Below are positions 17,246 to 27,520 of a DNA stretch of 64,000 nucleotides, one piece after another; position 1 is the first letter of the stretch; each line of letters begins with the position of its first letter. The stretch spans positions 92,030 through 156,029 of the forward strand of contig NZ_JABBGM010000008.1 in the NCBI RefSeq assembly GCF_012927405.1, in the 5' to 3' direction. Source of the DNA: Novosphingobium olei (GTDB lineage: Bacteria; Pseudomonadota; Alphaproteobacteria; Sphingomonadales; Sphingomonadaceae). Both the position numbers and the translations under genes were made by a program. The notes beneath the pieces were generated by a model that was given only the letters and a program-made list of their open reading frames with translations, was not told where the DNA came from and ran no database searches.

Positions 17246-18058
17246 TCAGTGGGCGCTGGCCCAGACGTTCTTCTTCGACAGGTACGCAAGCACGGTAGCG
17301 GCAAGAAGGAAGCCCAGCACGGCAAAGCCGGTCTGCTTGCGCTTCTCGAGCTTCGGCTCGGCGGTCCAGGTCAGGAACGCGGCAACGTCCTTGGCTTCCT
17401 GGTCCACGGTGGCCTTGGTCCCGTCGGCATAGGTCACCTGACCGTCGGTCAGCGGTGCCGGCATCGCGATGTTCAGGTTCGCGAAGTACGGGTTGTAGTG
17501 CAGGCCTTCCGGCGTCTTCGCATCGGGGAACTTCTTGAGAAGTTCGGCCGGCTGCTCGGCATAGCCGGTCAGCAGCGAGTACACGTACTCGGGGCCCTCG
17601 TGGCGCGCCTTGGTGATCAGCGACAGGTCCGGCGGGTTGCCGGTGCCGGCGTAGTAGACGGCCGGGATGTGGTCGGCGGGCGTGTTGTCACGCTCACCGG
17701 CATCGCCGGTCTTGGCGTCGAAGGTCTTGGCCTTCGTGCCCCACTGCTTGGCGATCGCCTTAACTTCCGGCTCGGAATAGCCGAGGTCGGTCAGGTTGCG
17801 GAACGCGACCTGCTTGAGCGAGTGGCAGTTCGCGCAGACTTCCTTGTAGACCTGGAAGCCGCGCTGGAGCTGTGCCCGGTCGAACTTGCCGAAGGGGCCG
17901 CTGAACGAGAATTCAACTTCCTTCGGGTGCTTGTAGAACTCGTGCGCGGCGGTGGCCGGCTCGGGCTCGCGGATCGCCTGAATGGCGCCCACGCCGAACG
18001 ACCAGAGCAGCGCCACGGCGAAGAAGAGGCCAACCAGGGGGCCAAAAAGACGGACCAT
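17246..18058 (-). CDS. petC: Cytochrome c1 of the bc1 complex
   Basis: A 270-residue cytochrome c1 that passes electrons from the Rieske protein to soluble or membrane cytochrome c. Haem attachment is CANCH at residues 75-79, and M199 in NIAMPAP is the expected axial ligand. An N-terminal hydrophobic segment (about 5-27) serves as signal or anchor, and a C-terminal transmembrane helix (about 243-262) anchors it. It is the last gene of petA-petB-petC, 33 nt after petB, and the operon ends at a clear terminator. Confidence 0.95.
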   Translation of the reverse strand: MVRLFGPLVGLFFAVALLWSFGVGAIQAIREPEPATAAHEFYKHPKEVEFSFSGPFGKFDRAQLQRGFQVYKEVCANCHSLKQVAFRNLTDLGYSEPEVKAIAKQWGTKAKTFDAKTGDAGERDNTPADHIPAVYYAGTGNPPDLSLITKARHEGPEYVYSLLTGYAEQPAELLKKFPDAKTPEGLHYNPYFANLNIAMPAPLTDGQVTYADGTKATVDQEAKDVAAFLTWTAEPKLEKRKQTGFAVLGFLLAATVLAYLSKKNVWASAH

Positions 18059-18091
18059 AGGGTTCTCTTTCTCTCTTACGCTTCGGCTGGC

Positions 18092-19381
18092 TCAGGCAGC
18101 GGCGGGGTTGGCGTTGAGGACTGCGCCCTCGTCCTTGCCCAGCACGGCCTCGGTGATCGAGAACGGCAGCGGCTCCGGCTTCTCGATCGAAGAGACGAGC
18201 GGCAGGATGACGAGGAAGTGGAGGAAGTAGTAGGTCGCAGCGATCTGCGAGATCAGCACGTACTTGGTTTCGGCCGGCGAACCGCCGCAGTAGCCAAGCA
18301 CGATCACATCCACCAGCAGGATCCAGAAGAACTTGCGGAACAGCGGACGATAGTGACCCGAACGCACCGGCGAGGTGTCCAGCCAGGGCAGGAAGAACCA
18401 CACCAGGATGGCCGCGAACATCGCCAGCACGCCCATGAGCTTCGCCGGGATGAAGAAGAAGTCCGCAGTGAAGGCGCGCAGGATCGCGTAGAACGGCCAG
18501 AAGTACCATTCAGGAACGATGTGCGCCGGGGTCGAAAGCGGGTTGGCGGCGATGTAGTTGTCCGGGTGACCCAGCATGTTCGGCGCAAAGAACAGCACCG
18601 CGCAGTACAGGATCAGGAACACGCCCAGGCCGAAACCGTCCTTGGCGGTGTAGTACGGATGGAACGGCACGGTGTCCGATTCCTGCTTCACTTCCACGCC
18701 GGTCGGGTTCGACGAGCCGGGGATGTGCAGCGCCCAGATATGCAGGATGATGACACCCGCGATCACGAACGGCAGCAGGAAGTGCAGCGAGAAGAAGCGG
18801 TTCAGCGCGGCGTTGTCCGGCGCAAAGCCGCCCAGCAGCCACTGCTGCAGCGGATCGCCGATCAGCGGGATCGCGGAGAACAGGCCGGTGATGACCTTGG
18901 CACCCCAGAAGCTCATCTGGCCCCAGGGAAGCACGTAGCCCATGAACGCGGTCGCCATCATCAGCAGGAAGATGACCACGCCCAGCAGCCAGATCATTTC
19001 GCGCGGGGCCTTGTACGAGGAGTAGAAGAAGCCGCGGAAGATGTGGATGTAGACCACCACGAAGAACGCAGAGGCGCCATTGGCATGCGCGTAGCGCAGC
19101 ATCCAGCCCCAGTTCACGTCGCGCATGATGTGTTCGACGCTGTCGAAGGCCACGCCCGAGTTGGCGGCATAATGCATCGCCAGGATGACGCCCGTCACGA
19201 TCTGGAGCATCAGGCAGAAGCCGGCGAGAACGCCGAAGTTCCACATGTAGTTCAGGTTGCGCGGAACCGGGTAACCGGCGCCCACGGCATTGTAGACGAA
19301 GCGCGGCAGCGGCAGCTTTTCGTCGAGCCACTGCGTCAGCGGGTTGGCAGGCTTGTACTCGTTCGCCCAGGGAAAGCTCAT
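18092..19381 (-). CDS. petB: Cytochrome b of the bc1 complex
   Basis: A 429-residue polytopic membrane protein holding haems bL and bH and forming the quinol and quinone sites. The first histidine pair lies in YAHANGAS (H99) and [10 protein letters not shown] (H113). The second pair lies in the [12 protein letters not shown] region. The Qo-site signature PEWYFW is present near residue 291. Eight transmembrane helices are expected. The length is close to the alphaproteobacterial norm. It is separated by 11 nt from petA and 33 nt from petC, consistent with one transcript. Confidence 0.96.
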   Translation of the reverse strand: MSFPWANEYKPANPLTQWLDEKLPLPRFVYNAVGAGYPVPRNLNYMWNFGVLAGFCLMLQIVTGVILAMHYAANSGVAFDSVEHIMRDVNWGWMLRYAHANGASAFFVVVYIHIFRGFFYSSYKAPREMIWLLGVVIFLLMMATAFMGYVLPWGQMSFWGAKVITGLFSAIPLIGDPLQQWLLGGFAPDNAALNRFFSLHFLLPFVIAGVIILHIWALHIPGSSNPTGVEVKQESDTVPFHPYYTAKDGFGLGVFLILYCAVLFFAPNMLGHPDNYIAANPLSTPAHIVPEWYFWPFYAILRAFTADFFFIPAKLMGVLAMFAAILVWFFLPWLDTSPVRSGHYRPLFRKFFWILLVDVIVLGYCGGSPAETKYVLISQIAATYYFLHFLVILPLVSSIEKPEPLPFSITEAVLGKDEGAVLNANPAAA

Positions 19382-19392
19382 CGGATCTGTCC

Positions 19393-19956
19393 TCAGCCGA
19401 TCTTCACGACAGTGTCGGAAGTGAATTCATAGGGAGGCACTTCGAGGTTCTTCGGTGCCGGGCCTTTGCGGATGCGCGCCGCGGTGTCGTAGACCGAACC
19501 GTGGCACGGGCAGAAATAGCCGCCGAACTCGCCCTTCACTTCGCCTTCGCCGGCGCCCAGCGGAACGCAGCCGAGGTGGGTGCAGACACCCATCGTGATC
19601 AGCCAGTTGGTCTTGCCTTCCTTGGTGCGCTCTTCCAGCGTCTGCGGATCGCGCAGCGAGGAGGTGTCGACCTTCTCGGCTTCGGTGATTTCCGCCTTGG
19701 TCAGGTTGCGCACGAAGACGGGCTGCTTGCGGAACACCGCCTTGATCGCCTGACCCGGCTGGATCGCCGAAACGTCGATCTCGGTCGAGCTTTCGGCCAG
19801 GACGTCAGCCGACGCACTCATTTGCGACACGAGCGGATAAAGCACGGCAAGACCGCCCACGCCCGCAAAACTTACCGCCGCGATATTGATGAAATCGCGC
19901 CGCCGCACGCCCTCTCCGGTCACTTCCGCCGGATCGATGCTCGCCTCATCAGCCAT
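19393..19956 (-). CDS. petA: Rieske iron-sulfur subunit of the bc1 complex
   Basis: A 187-residue ubiquinol-cytochrome c reductase iron-sulfur subunit. The [2Fe-2S] ligands are in CTHLGC (C125, H127) and CPCHGS (C149, H152), with C130 and C151 as the disulfide pair. RRRDFI near residue 18 followed by a hydrophobic segment is a twin-arginine (Tat) signal-anchor, as usual for this protein. ATG 19956 is preceded by AGGGAATTTCA; longer in-frame extensions upstream look non-coding. It is the first gene of the petABC operon. Confidence 0.95.
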   Translation of the reverse strand: MADEASIDPAEVTGEGVRRRDFINIAAVSFAGVGGLAVLYPLVSQMSASADVLAESSTEIDVSAIQPGQAIKAVFRKQPVFVRNLTKAEITEAEKVDTSSLRDPQTLEERTKEGKTNWLITMGVCTHLGCVPLGAGEGEVKGEFGGYFCPCHGSVYDTAARIRKGPAPKNLEVPPYEFTSDTVVKIG

Positions 19957-20180
19957 TGAAATTCCCTGCCTGCTGCCGCCGCGCCCGCGGACCGGGCGCG
20001 GTCCAACTTGCCCCTCTTGAACCGCGCGGAAGCGTCGCCAAATGAACCTTGCGGCCAAAGGCGAGCGCTGCCGCTCTGGCGGGGAAAGGCGTGCGCAAGC
20101 GCACGACGCCCTACCCCACTTGGCGCGCCTGATAGACGCAAATCCGTCGCTTTGCCAACAGGCTTTTTGGGCAAGGGGAA

Positions 20181-20208
20181 ACCACGGATTCCGGCGTAAT
20201 TCCGTGGT
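20181..20208 (-). terminator. Hairpin downstream of the lgt-methyltransferase transcript
   Basis: ACCACGGA / TCCGTGGT arms enclose 12 nt, 33 nt beyond the methyltransferase stop. TTTCCCCTTG follows on the minus strand. The rest of the 285-bp gap (19957-20241) holds no gene; it also has a GC-rich hairpin at 20088-20110 and presumably the petA promoter. Confidence 0.55.
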
Positions 20209-20241
20209 ATCAAAGGCTCACGGCGGGCCCGTCTGCCTGTT

Positions 20242-21285
20242 TCAGAAGCCCGCACCATCGGGCCAGTGCGCCGCGGCGAGTCCCATCACCTTGAACAGCG
20301 CGCCCATCTGGCCTTCGCCGATCAGCCGATCGCGCGCCGCGATCACCGCGTCGGCCTGCTCTGGCGCCGACGCGATCAGCGCATCGGCGCGCGCCTCGAT
20401 GCCCAGCAGGCGCAGGAATCGTCCCTGTTCGACCGTGCCTAGCCAGCGCACCCCGCGCGACTGGGCGATCGCGGCAAGCGCTGCAAAGTCGACATGCGCG
20501 GTAAGGTCCGCCTCTCCCGGCGCGGCAAAGGGATCGACCATGCGATGTGCCCGCACTGCCTGCAGCGTACTGCCAAGCGTGGGCTCGGCATGCCCGTAAT
20601 CGATGAACAGCGCCGCACCGCCCTGGTTCGCAAGCCGGCCGGCGACCTCGTAGATGACGGCCGCAGCCGCAGGGCACGTTTCGATGATGGCGCCTTCCGG
20701 AGCGTCGCCGAATTCGCTCGGCACCGCCGAATCCATCGGTCGATCCCCGACCACGGGCGTCAGCGCTCCGTCGACCAGACCGACCATGCGTTCGCGCCAG
20801 CCGTTCGCCGCGCGCACGATCTGTCGCACGGGCAGCGCGTCGATGAATTCGTTGGCGATGATCAGCAGTGGGCCGTTGGTCGGCAGGGTCGATAGGTCCG
20901 AATGCCAGAAGGCGTCGGGATGAAGCTCGAGCTGCGCGCCCTTCAGCGCCGTGCTCGCCTCGACGAAGTGGGGCCTCGTTTCGAGCCCGAAGCGCCGCGC
21001 GGCCTTGAGCGCATCGCGCGCCAGGGTGCCCCGGCCTGGGCCCAGTTCGACATAGTGGACCGGCGAGGGGCGCCCGGCGCGGATCCAAAGGTCCGCCAGC
21101 CACAGCCCCAGCAGTTCACCGAACATCTGGCTGATCTCGGGCGCGGTCACGAAATCGCCGTCGCGGCCCAGCGGATCGCGGCTGTCGTAATAGCGCGCGT
21201 TCGATTCGGCCATGTAGTGGGCCACGCTGATTGGCCCCGTATTGACGATCAGCCGCTCGAAGATGCGGCGCAGCGGTTCGCTCAC
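20242..21285 (-). CDS. Class I SAM-dependent methyltransferase, MidA/NDUFAF7 family
   Basis: A 347-residue SAM-dependent methyltransferase-like protein of the MidA/NDUFAF7 family, whose mitochondrial member methylates an arginine of a complex I subunit during assembly. The SAM-binding [14 protein letters not shown] is near residue 76, and family motifs such as [10 protein letters not shown] and IDYGH are present. The GTG at 21285 overlaps the lgt stop by 4 nt (GTGA), indicating translational coupling. A longer frame upstream of this GTG lies inside lgt and has an unlikely basic composition. The target in bacteria is not settled. Confidence 0.88.
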   Translation of the reverse strand: MSEPLRRIFERLIVNTGPISVAHYMAESNARYYDSRDPLGRDGDFVTAPEISQMFGELLGLWLADLWIRAGRPSPVHYVELGPGRGTLARDALKAARRFGLETRPHFVEASTALKGAQLELHPDAFWHSDLSTLPTNGPLLIIANEFIDALPVRQIVRAANGWRERMVGLVDGALTPVVGDRPMDSAVPSEFGDAPEGAIIETCPAAAAVIYEVAGRLANQGGAALFIDYGHAEPTLGSTLQAVRAHRMVDPFAAPGEADLTAHVDFAALAAIAQSRGVRWLGTVEQGRFLRLLGIEARADALIASAPEQADAVIAARDRLIGEGQMGALFKVMGLAAAHWPDGAGF

Positions 21286-22232
21286 GCGCCGCCCGCTTCG
21301 CTCTTGCCCGCCCCCGTTTCCACGACGGGACCGGTCACGCTCGCTCCGGCGTTGCGGTCTGCGCCGGCAAAGGCCACCGCGACAGGTGCACGGTTCAGTG
21401 CGCGCAGGATCAGGAACAGGCCCAGCGCCATCATCGGCAGCGTCAGCCATTGGCCCATCGACAGGCCCGAACGATGCGCGAAGTCTTCAAGCTGCGCGTC
21501 GGGTTCGCGGAAGAATTCCACCGTGAAGCGCGAAAGCGCATAGCCGAAGCCGAACACCCCGACGAGCAGACCCGGCCGCCAGCGTGCGCGGGTCTTCCAG
21601 AACATCAGCAGCAGGACGGTGCCGAGAACGAGGCCTTCGAGCACGGCTTCGTAAAGCTGGCTCGGGTGGCGCGGCATCGGGCCGCCGCCGGGGAAAACCA
21701 TGGCCCAGGGGATGTCGGGCGTGGTGATCCTGCCCCACAGCTCGCCATTGACGAAGTTGGCGCAGCGGCCGAAGAACAGGCCGAACGGCACGCACACGGC
21801 CATGTAGTCGCACACCCGAACGAAGCTCAGGCCCCCGCGCCACGCGACATAGGCGATCGCGATCGTCGTGCCGATCAGGCCGCCGTGAAAGCTCATCCCG
21901 CCTTCCCACAGCTTGATCAGGTTTTGCGGATGGGCCCACAGCTCCGGCGCGTAGAACGTCGCATAGCCCAGTCGCCCGCCAAGGATGATGCCCAGCGTTG
22001 CATAGAAGAACAGATCGTCGGCATGCCGCTGCGCCAACGGCGCGCCGGGCTGGCGGATCATCTTCGACAGGTGCCAGTACCCCAGCAGGATGCCGGCAAG
22101 GTAGGCGAGCGAATACCACTTGATGGTAAAGAAGCCGAGATCGAGCGCGATCGGCGACAGGCCGAGGTCGGTCCACTGGAGAGGCTGGTGCGGTGCGAGC
22201 GCGGCTGCCGCGGCGACCGATTGTAACAGCAA
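21282..22232 (-). CDS. lgt: Prolipoprotein diacylglyceryl transferase
   Basis: A 316-residue inner-membrane enzyme that transfers diacylglyceryl from phosphatidylglycerol to the lipobox cysteine of prolipoproteins. The Lgt signature [14 protein letters not shown] is present, as are MSFHGGLIG with the essential histidine region and several transmembrane helices. There is no ATG at the N-terminus. The TTG at 22232 has GGAG 9 nt upstream and is chosen, while TTG 22250 lacks a ribosome site. The last codons overlap the methyltransferase start. Confidence 0.94.
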   Translation of the reverse strand: MLLQSVAAAAALAPHQPLQWTDLGLSPIALDLGFFTIKWYSLAYLAGILLGYWHLSKMIRQPGAPLAQRHADDLFFYATLGIILGGRLGYATFYAPELWAHPQNLIKLWEGGMSFHGGLIGTTIAIAYVAWRGGLSFVRVCDYMAVCVPFGLFFGRCANFVNGELWGRITTPDIPWAMVFPGGGPMPRHPSQLYEAVLEGLVLGTVLLLMFWKTRARWRPGLLVGVFGFGYALSRFTVEFFREPDAQLEDFAHRSGLSMGQWLTLPMMALGLFLILRALNRAPVAVAFAGADRNAGASVTGPVVETGAGKSEAGGA

Positions 22233-22394
22233 GTTTCGCGTCTCCGACAAGGTTGCTTTTCAGGACTATTCCGGCCAGCTTGGGTTCAGCCGTCCGGGCG
22301 CCTGTCGCACCGGCTTGTGGCACAGGGAAAATCGGCGGGCAAACCGCAAAAGCCGACTGAGATCGGCCCATGCACTGGAGAGAGACAAAACGCG

Positions 22395-24101
22395 ATGCAG
22401 ACGCAGCTTGATCGTGAGCTCAAAGCGGTAATGGACGGCCTGATTTCGTCGGGCGGAATGTTCGAACTGACGACCTACCGCAAGTATGGGCAGGACCTGC
22501 CGATGATCGCCGCGGCACCGCCGCACCTGGTTGCCTATCTCGCACATTTCTGCGCCGAACATGCCGACAAGGAGTTCATCATCGATGGCGACCAGCGGCT
22601 GACATTCGGTCAGATCTATGCCGCCGCGCGCGAAGTGGCAGGCGGCCTGATCGATGGGCACGGCGTGCGCAAGGGTGACCGCATCGGCATTGCCGCGCGC
22701 AATTCGGCAAGCTGGGTCGTCGCCTACATGGCGGTGCTCATGGCCGGCGGCTGCGCCGTCCTGCTCAACGGCTGGTGGCAAGGCGAGGAGATGGTCCACG
22801 GGATCGACATGGTCGATTGCCGCTACCTCATCGCCGACGGTCCGCGTGCGGCCCGGCTCGAAGGCCACACTCACGGCGCAGAGATTCTGCCCCTGGTACA
22901 TGACGTGCCGCCGCTCGAAGGGCTCAAGGCGCTGCTCGCCAAGGGGGGTGGCGCGGCGACGGCGTTGCCCGACCTAACCGGCGACGATCTTGCCACGGTG
23001 CTGTTCACCTCCGGCTCGACCGGCCTGTCGAAGGGCGCCTATTCGGATCACCGCGGTGTCGTGCAGGGCACCTTCAACTACCTCGCGCAGAGCGTGATGG
23101 CGCTGGGCGTTGCCGTGGCGCGTGGTGAAACGCCGCCCGAACGCCAGCCCTCGACCCTGGTCAATGTGCCGCTGTTCCACGTCACGGGCGAAGTGCCGGT
23201 GTTCCTCCAGTCCTTCGCCCTGGGCCGCAAGCTCGTCCTCATGGCCAAGTGGGACGTGATCAAGGCGATGGAGCTGATCGAGCGCGAACAGATCAGCTAC
23301 TTCGTCGGCGTGCCGCTGATGAGCTTCGAGATCGCCACCCATCCCGATCGCGACAAGTACGACCTGTCGAGCTGCGTCACCTTTGCCGCTGGCGGTGCAC
23401 CGCGCCCGGTCGAACACGTCGACCGTCTGCGCAAGGCGATGCCGCACGCTTTCCCGATCATCGGCTATGGCCTGACCGAAACCAACGGCGTCGGGGCCGG
23501 CAACTTCAACGAGAACTACCTCAACAAGCCGAACAGCACCGGCCTCGCTTCGCGCCCGCTGGTCGACATGGCAATCCTCGATGATGACGGCAAGCCGCTG
23601 CCGCCCAACACCGTTGGCGAAGTGGCGATCCGCTCGATCGCCAACTTCCTCGGCTATTGGGAAAACCCCGAAGCGACTGCGGCGGCGATCATGCCTGACG
23701 GCTACTTCCGCACCGGCGACCTCGGCACGCTGGACGAGGACGGCTACCTGTTCATCGTCGATCGCAAGAAGGACATCATCATTCGCGGCGGCGAAAACAT
23801 CGCCTGCATCGAGGTCGAAAGCGCGATCTACGCCCATCCTTGCGTCGGCGAAGCCAGCGTTTTCGGCCTGCCCGACGATTTGTATGGCGAGGTTCCGGCG
23901 GCCGTCTACCTTGCCAAGGAGGGTTGCTCGGTCACGCCCGACGAACTGCGCGCGTTCCTTGCCGAACACATCGCCGCCTTCAAGATCCCGGTGAAGTTCT
24001 GGGAAGTCCACGAACCCCTGCCGCGCCTTGGCACCGAAAAGGTCGATCGGCGTTCGCTTCGTGAGAAGTACCGGGCCGAATGGGCAGAGACTGTAAAGTG
24101 A
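22395..24101 (+). CDS. Acyl-CoA ligase (AMP-forming)
   Basis: A 568-residue ANL-family ligase. Landmarks: FTSGSTGLSKGA near residue 204, PLFHVTG near 258, GYGLTETNG near 357, DRKKDIIIRGGEN near 455-467, and the C-terminal catalytic region GTEKVDRRSLREK near 550. The PLFHVTG and LIEREQ segments make it a close relative of the ligase at 1-1662. ATG 22395 is preceded by GGAGAGAGAC; an upstream in-frame GTG (22317) is not supported. It stands alone between lgt (divergent) and glnD (20 nt downstream, same strand). No pathway partner is adjacent, so its substrate is unknown. Confidence 0.92.
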   Translation: MQTQLDRELKAVMDGLISSGGMFELTTYRKYGQDLPMIAAAPPHLVAYLAHFCAEHADKEFIIDGDQRLTFGQIYAAAREVAGGLIDGHGVRKGDRIGIAARNSASWVVAYMAVLMAGGCAVLLNGWWQGEEMVHGIDMVDCRYLIADGPRAARLEGHTHGAEILPLVHDVPPLEGLKALLAKGGGAATALPDLTGDDLATVLFTSGSTGLSKGAYSDHRGVVQGTFNYLAQSVMALGVAVARGETPPERQPSTLVNVPLFHVTGEVPVFLQSFALGRKLVLMAKWDVIKAMELIEREQISYFVGVPLMSFEIATHPDRDKYDLSSCVTFAAGGAPRPVEHVDRLRKAMPHAFPIIGYGLTETNGVGAGNFNENYLNKPNSTGLASRPLVDMAILDDDGKPLPPNTVGEVAIRSIANFLGYWENPEATAAAIMPDGYFRTGDLGTLDEDGYLFIVDRKKDIIIRGGENIACIEVESAIYAHPCVGEASVFGLPDDLYGEVPAAVYLAKEGCSVTPDELRAFLAEHIAAFKIPVKFWEVHEPLPRLGTEKVDRRSLREKYRAEWAETVK

Positions 24102-24121
24102 AGACACGCTAAGGGGGTGGG

Positions 24122-26875
24122 ATGACGCTCCCCAGGATTGCCAATCAGCGCGCGATCGTCGATCGCCGCGCCCTTGCCGACGCGGTCGCGACCGTTTCCG
24201 CCGAACAGGGCGAAAAGTCGCGGCCGGCCGTCGTCGAACTTCTGCGCGATGCGCTGGCCCGTGGGCGTGACGAACTCGCCCGCCGGCTCGAAGCCAAGCC
24301 CTCGGCCGGCTATGAATGCGCGCAAGGACAGGCTTTCCTCGTCGATCAGCTCGTCCGCGTGATCTACGATCATGTCGTCGGCCGGGTCTATCGCGCCAGC
24401 AACCGCTCGACGGGAGAGCGCATCGCGATTCTGGCGGTCGGCGGGTATGGCCGTGGCGAAATGGCGCCACACTCGGACGTCGACATCGCCTTCGTTACCC
24501 CGATCAAGCCGACCTCGTGGTGCGAGCAGGTGATCGAGGCGATGCTCTATTTCCTCTGGGATCTGGGGCTGAAGGTCGGCCATTCCAGCCGCTCGCTCGA
24601 CGATCTCGTGCGCATGGCGAAAAGCGACTTGACCATCCGCACCGCGCTGCTCGAAGGACGTTACGTCTGGGGTGACCAGCCGCTTTACGAAGAAGGCTCG
24701 CGTCGTTTCTGGGACGAGGTGGCCGCCGGCACCGAACGCCAGTTCGTGGCCGAGAAGCTGGCCGAGCGCAACGAACGCCACAAGCGCCTGGGCGATAGCC
24801 GCTATGTCGTCGAACCGAACGTCAAGGAGGGCAAGGGCGGCCTGCGCGATCTGCACACGCTCTACTGGATCGGCAAGTACATCCACAAGGTGCGCGATCC
24901 GTCCGAGCTGGTCGACGTAGGCCTGCTCACGGCTTCCGAGTACCGGCAGTTCCGCCGTGCCGAAAACTTCTTCTGGGCGGTGCGCTGCCATCTCCACACG
25001 CTGACCAAGCGTGCCGAGGACCGTCTGACGTTCGATCTCCAGCGCGAAGTCGCCATGCGGATGAACTTCGCCGATCGCCCGGGCAAAAGCGCGGTCGAGC
25101 GGTTCATGCAGTTCTTCTTCCTGCAGGCAAAGCAGGTCGGCTCGCTCACAGGGGTGTTCCTGGCGCAGCTGGACGAACAGTTCGCGAAGAAGGCGCGCAC
25201 CGGCTTCCTTGCGCGCTTCAAGCCCAAGCGCACACGCAAGATCGGCGACTTTCCGCTGGTGGCCGACAAGCTGGGCGTGGCTGGCGACGATTTTTTTGCG
25301 CAGGACCCGGTGCGGCTGGTCGAACTGTTCACGCTGGCCGACCGCGAGAATCTGGAAATTCACCCTGAGGCGATGCGCCTCGCCAGCCGCGATGCCGGCC
25401 TGATCGATGGGGCGGTGCGCAAGGATCCCCGCGCCAACGCGCTGTTCATGGATCTGCTCACCAGCCGCAACGATCCCGAAACGGTGCTGCGCTGGATGAA
25501 CGAAGCAGGCGTGTTCGGTCGTTTCGTGCCCGATTTCGGCCGCGTCGTCGCGCAGATGCAGTTCGACATGTACCACCACTACACGGTCGACGAGCACACC
25601 ATCCGCGCCATCGGCCTGCTCGCCCGTATCGAAAAGGGCGAAGAGAAGGAGCAGCACCCGCTGGCGAGCGAGGTGATCGCCAAAGTCTCTTCGCGCCGCG
25701 TGCTATACGTCGCAACGCTGCTCCACGATATCGCCAAGGGCCGACGCGGCGATCATTCGATTCTCGGCGCCGAAGTCGCGATGAAGCTGTGCCCGCGCCT
25801 TGGCCTCTCGCCGGCCGAAACAGAACTCGTCGCCTGGCTCGTGCGCCAGCACCTTTTGATGAGCGCCACCGCGTTCAAGCGTGACCTTGCCGACTACAAG
25901 ACCATCGCCGATTTCGTGAATGTGGTGCAAAGCGTCGAGCGGCTCCGCCTGCTTCTCGTCCTCACCATCGTCGATATCCGTGCAGTGGGCCCCGGCATCT
26001 GGAATTCTTGGAAGCGGCAGCTTCTGGGCGACCTGTTCCTGTCGGGCGAGGAAATGCTCCGCCTTGGCCACAAGCAGCACGGCCGCGCCGAACGCATCGC
26101 TGCCAAGAAGAAGGCGGTCGGCACCTTGCTCAAGGAACGCGACGCGCTGATCGGCACGGTCGGACGCCAGCTTGGCGATGCCTACTGGATTGCCGAGCCC
26201 GAGGACATCATTGCACTCAACCTGCAGCAGATGGACGCTGGCCTTGGCGAACCGCTCACGGTCGAGGCGCACTGGTACCCCGCACGCGGGGCCACGCTCG
26301 TTACCGTGCTCGCGGCCGACCATCCGGGCCTGTTCTACCGCATCGCCGGCGGCATCCACCTTGCTGGCGGTAACATCATCGATGCGCGCATCCACACGGC
26401 GCGCAACGGCACCGCGGTCGACAATTTCCTCGTCCAGGATCCCTTGGGCCGCCCGCTCAACGAAGCCTCGCAGATCGCCCGGCTCAAGACCGCGATCGCC
26501 GATGCATTGGCCAACCGGGTCAAGCTCCTTCCCCAGCTCACCGCGCGGCCTTCCGCCCGCGCCCGCGCCGATGCGTTCGAAGTGCAGCCGATCGTGATCT
26601 TCGACAACAAGGCGTCGAACCGCTTCACCGTGATCGAGGTCGGCGCGCTCGATCGCCCGGCATTGCTATCCCGCCTGGCGCGCGCGCTGTTCGAAGCGCG
26701 GCTGATCGTCCACTCCGCGCATATCGCCACCTACGGCGAACGCGCGGTCGATACCTTCTACGTCACCGACCTGCTCGGCGAAAAGCTCGAGGGCGAGACG
26801 CGCACCCGCAGCGTCGAAAAGCGCCTGCTCGAAGCCGCGACCGAGGAAAAGGGGCGCAAGGCGGTCGCCGCCTGA
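24122..26875 (+). CDS. glnD: [Protein-PII] uridylyltransferase / uridylyl-removing enzyme
   Basis: A 917-residue bifunctional nitrogen sensor. It uridylylates PII at low glutamine and removes UMP at high glutamine. The nucleotidyltransferase motif GGYGRGEMAPHSDVD is at residues 107-121. The HD-phosphohydrolase motif LLHDIAKG...GDH starts near 534. Two ACT domains start near 725 (VLAADHPGLFYRIAGG) and 834 (ALDRPALLSRLARAL) and bind glutamine. Full length for the family. Its substrate, PII with Tyr51, is encoded at 52821. The gene starts 20 nt after an acyl-CoA ligase gene, which may be read-through rather than a functional link. Confidence 0.97.
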   Translation: MTLPRIANQRAIVDRRALADAVATVSAEQGEKSRPAVVELLRDALARGRDELARRLEAKPSAGYECAQGQAFLVDQLVRVIYDHVVGRVYRASNRSTGERIAILAVGGYGRGEMAPHSDVDIAFVTPIKPTSWCEQVIEAMLYFLWDLGLKVGHSSRSLDDLVRMAKSDLTIRTALLEGRYVWGDQPLYEEGSRRFWDEVAAGTERQFVAEKLAERNERHKRLGDSRYVVEPNVKEGKGGLRDLHTLYWIGKYIHKVRDPSELVDVGLLTASEYRQFRRAENFFWAVRCHLHTLTKRAEDRLTFDLQREVAMRMNFADRPGKSAVERFMQFFFLQAKQVGSLTGVFLAQLDEQFAKKARTGFLARFKPKRTRKIGDFPLVADKLGVAGDDFFAQDPVRLVELFTLADRENLEIHPEAMRLASRDAGLIDGAVRKDPRANALFMDLLTSRNDPETVLRWMNEAGVFGRFVPDFGRVVAQMQFDMYHHYTVDEHTIRAIGLLARIEKGEEKEQHPLASEVIAKVSSRRVLYVATLLHDIAKGRRGDHSILGAEVAMKLCPRLGLSPAETELVAWLVRQHLLMSATAFKRDLADYKTIADFVNVVQSVERLRLLLVLTIVDIRAVGPGIWNSWKRQLLGDLFLSGEEMLRLGHKQHGRAERIAAKKKAVGTLLKERDALIGTVGRQLGDAYWIAEPEDIIALNLQQMDAGLGEPLTVEAHWYPARGATLVTVLAADHPGLFYRIAGGIHLAGGNIIDARIHTARNGTAVDNFLVQDPLGRPLNEASQIARLKTAIADALANRVKLLPQLTARPSARARADAFEVQPIVIFDNKASNRFTVIEVGALDRPALLSRLARALFEARLIVHSAHIATYGERAVDTFYVTDLLGEKLEGETRTRSVEKRLLEAATEEKGRKAVAA

Positions 26876-26923
26876 TCGTATGGGCGCTTTCTCCTCTCGC
26901 CATGACCGCGTAGGCTATCCGCG

Positions 26924-27484
26924 ATGACCGAAGCGCAATACCTGTCCGGACGCCTGCTCCTCGCGATGCCGGGGATGGGCGATGCGCGCTTCGACCATGC
27001 GGTGATCGCGATGTGCGTGCACGACGATCACGGAGCACTCGGCATCGGGCTTGGCCAGGTGCGCGAAGGCATTTCGTTCCACGGCCTGCTCAGGGATGTC
27101 GGCATCGACCCCGGCGTGGCGCCCGACGTGCCGATCCTGGTCGGCGGCCCGGTCGAGACCGCCCGGGGCTTCGTGCTCCATTCGGACGACTGGGGCGGTG
27201 ATGGCACCGTTCACGTCGCCGGGCTCTGCGCGCTGTCGGCCTCGCTCGACGTGCTGCGGGCGATTGCGGAGGGGCGCGGCCCCAGCAAATGGCTGGTGGC
27301 ACTCGGCTATGCCGGCTGGTCGGCCGGACAGATCGAAGGCGAGATGCGCCAGCACGGTTGGCACGCGGTGCAGGGCCGCCGCGAAATCCTGTTCGATACC
27401 CCGGTCGAAAACCGCTGGAAGGCCGCTTGGCGCGCCGAAGGCATCGATCCTTCGCACCTCGTCGCAGCCACGGGCCGGGCCTAG
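26924..27484 (+). CDS. YqgE/AlgH-family protein
   Basis: A 186-residue member of the YqgE/AlgH (DUF179) family, a compact alpha/beta protein of unclear biochemical role that is widely conserved in proteobacteria. Family features seen: LSGRLLLAMPGMGDARF at the N-terminus, the ILVGGPVE stretch near residue 70, and ALGYAGWSAGQIEGE near 125. It follows glnD on the same strand by 48 nt and may share its transcript. No signal peptide is seen. Confidence 0.93.
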   Translation: MTEAQYLSGRLLLAMPGMGDARFDHAVIAMCVHDDHGALGIGLGQVREGISFHGLLRDVGIDPGVAPDVPILVGGPVETARGFVLHSDDWGGDGTVHVAGLCALSASLDVLRAIAEGRGPSKWLVALGYAGWSAGQIEGEMRQHGWHAVQGRREILFDTPVENRWKAAWRAEGIDPSHLVAATGRA

Positions 27485-27520
27485 AGCAGCTACGCCTGCC
27501 CTAGCGTGGCCTCGCTTGGT

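Noticed and set aside
17249..19432. 727-codon plus-strand frame across petB and petC
   Set aside because: It is antisense to two bc1 genes with intact haem ligands. It is a side effect of high third-position GC.
19920..20258. Possible minus-strand gene between petA and the methyltransferase
   Set aside because: The frame overlaps the 5' end of petA, contains two hairpins, has a basic low-complexity composition and lacks a ribosome site.
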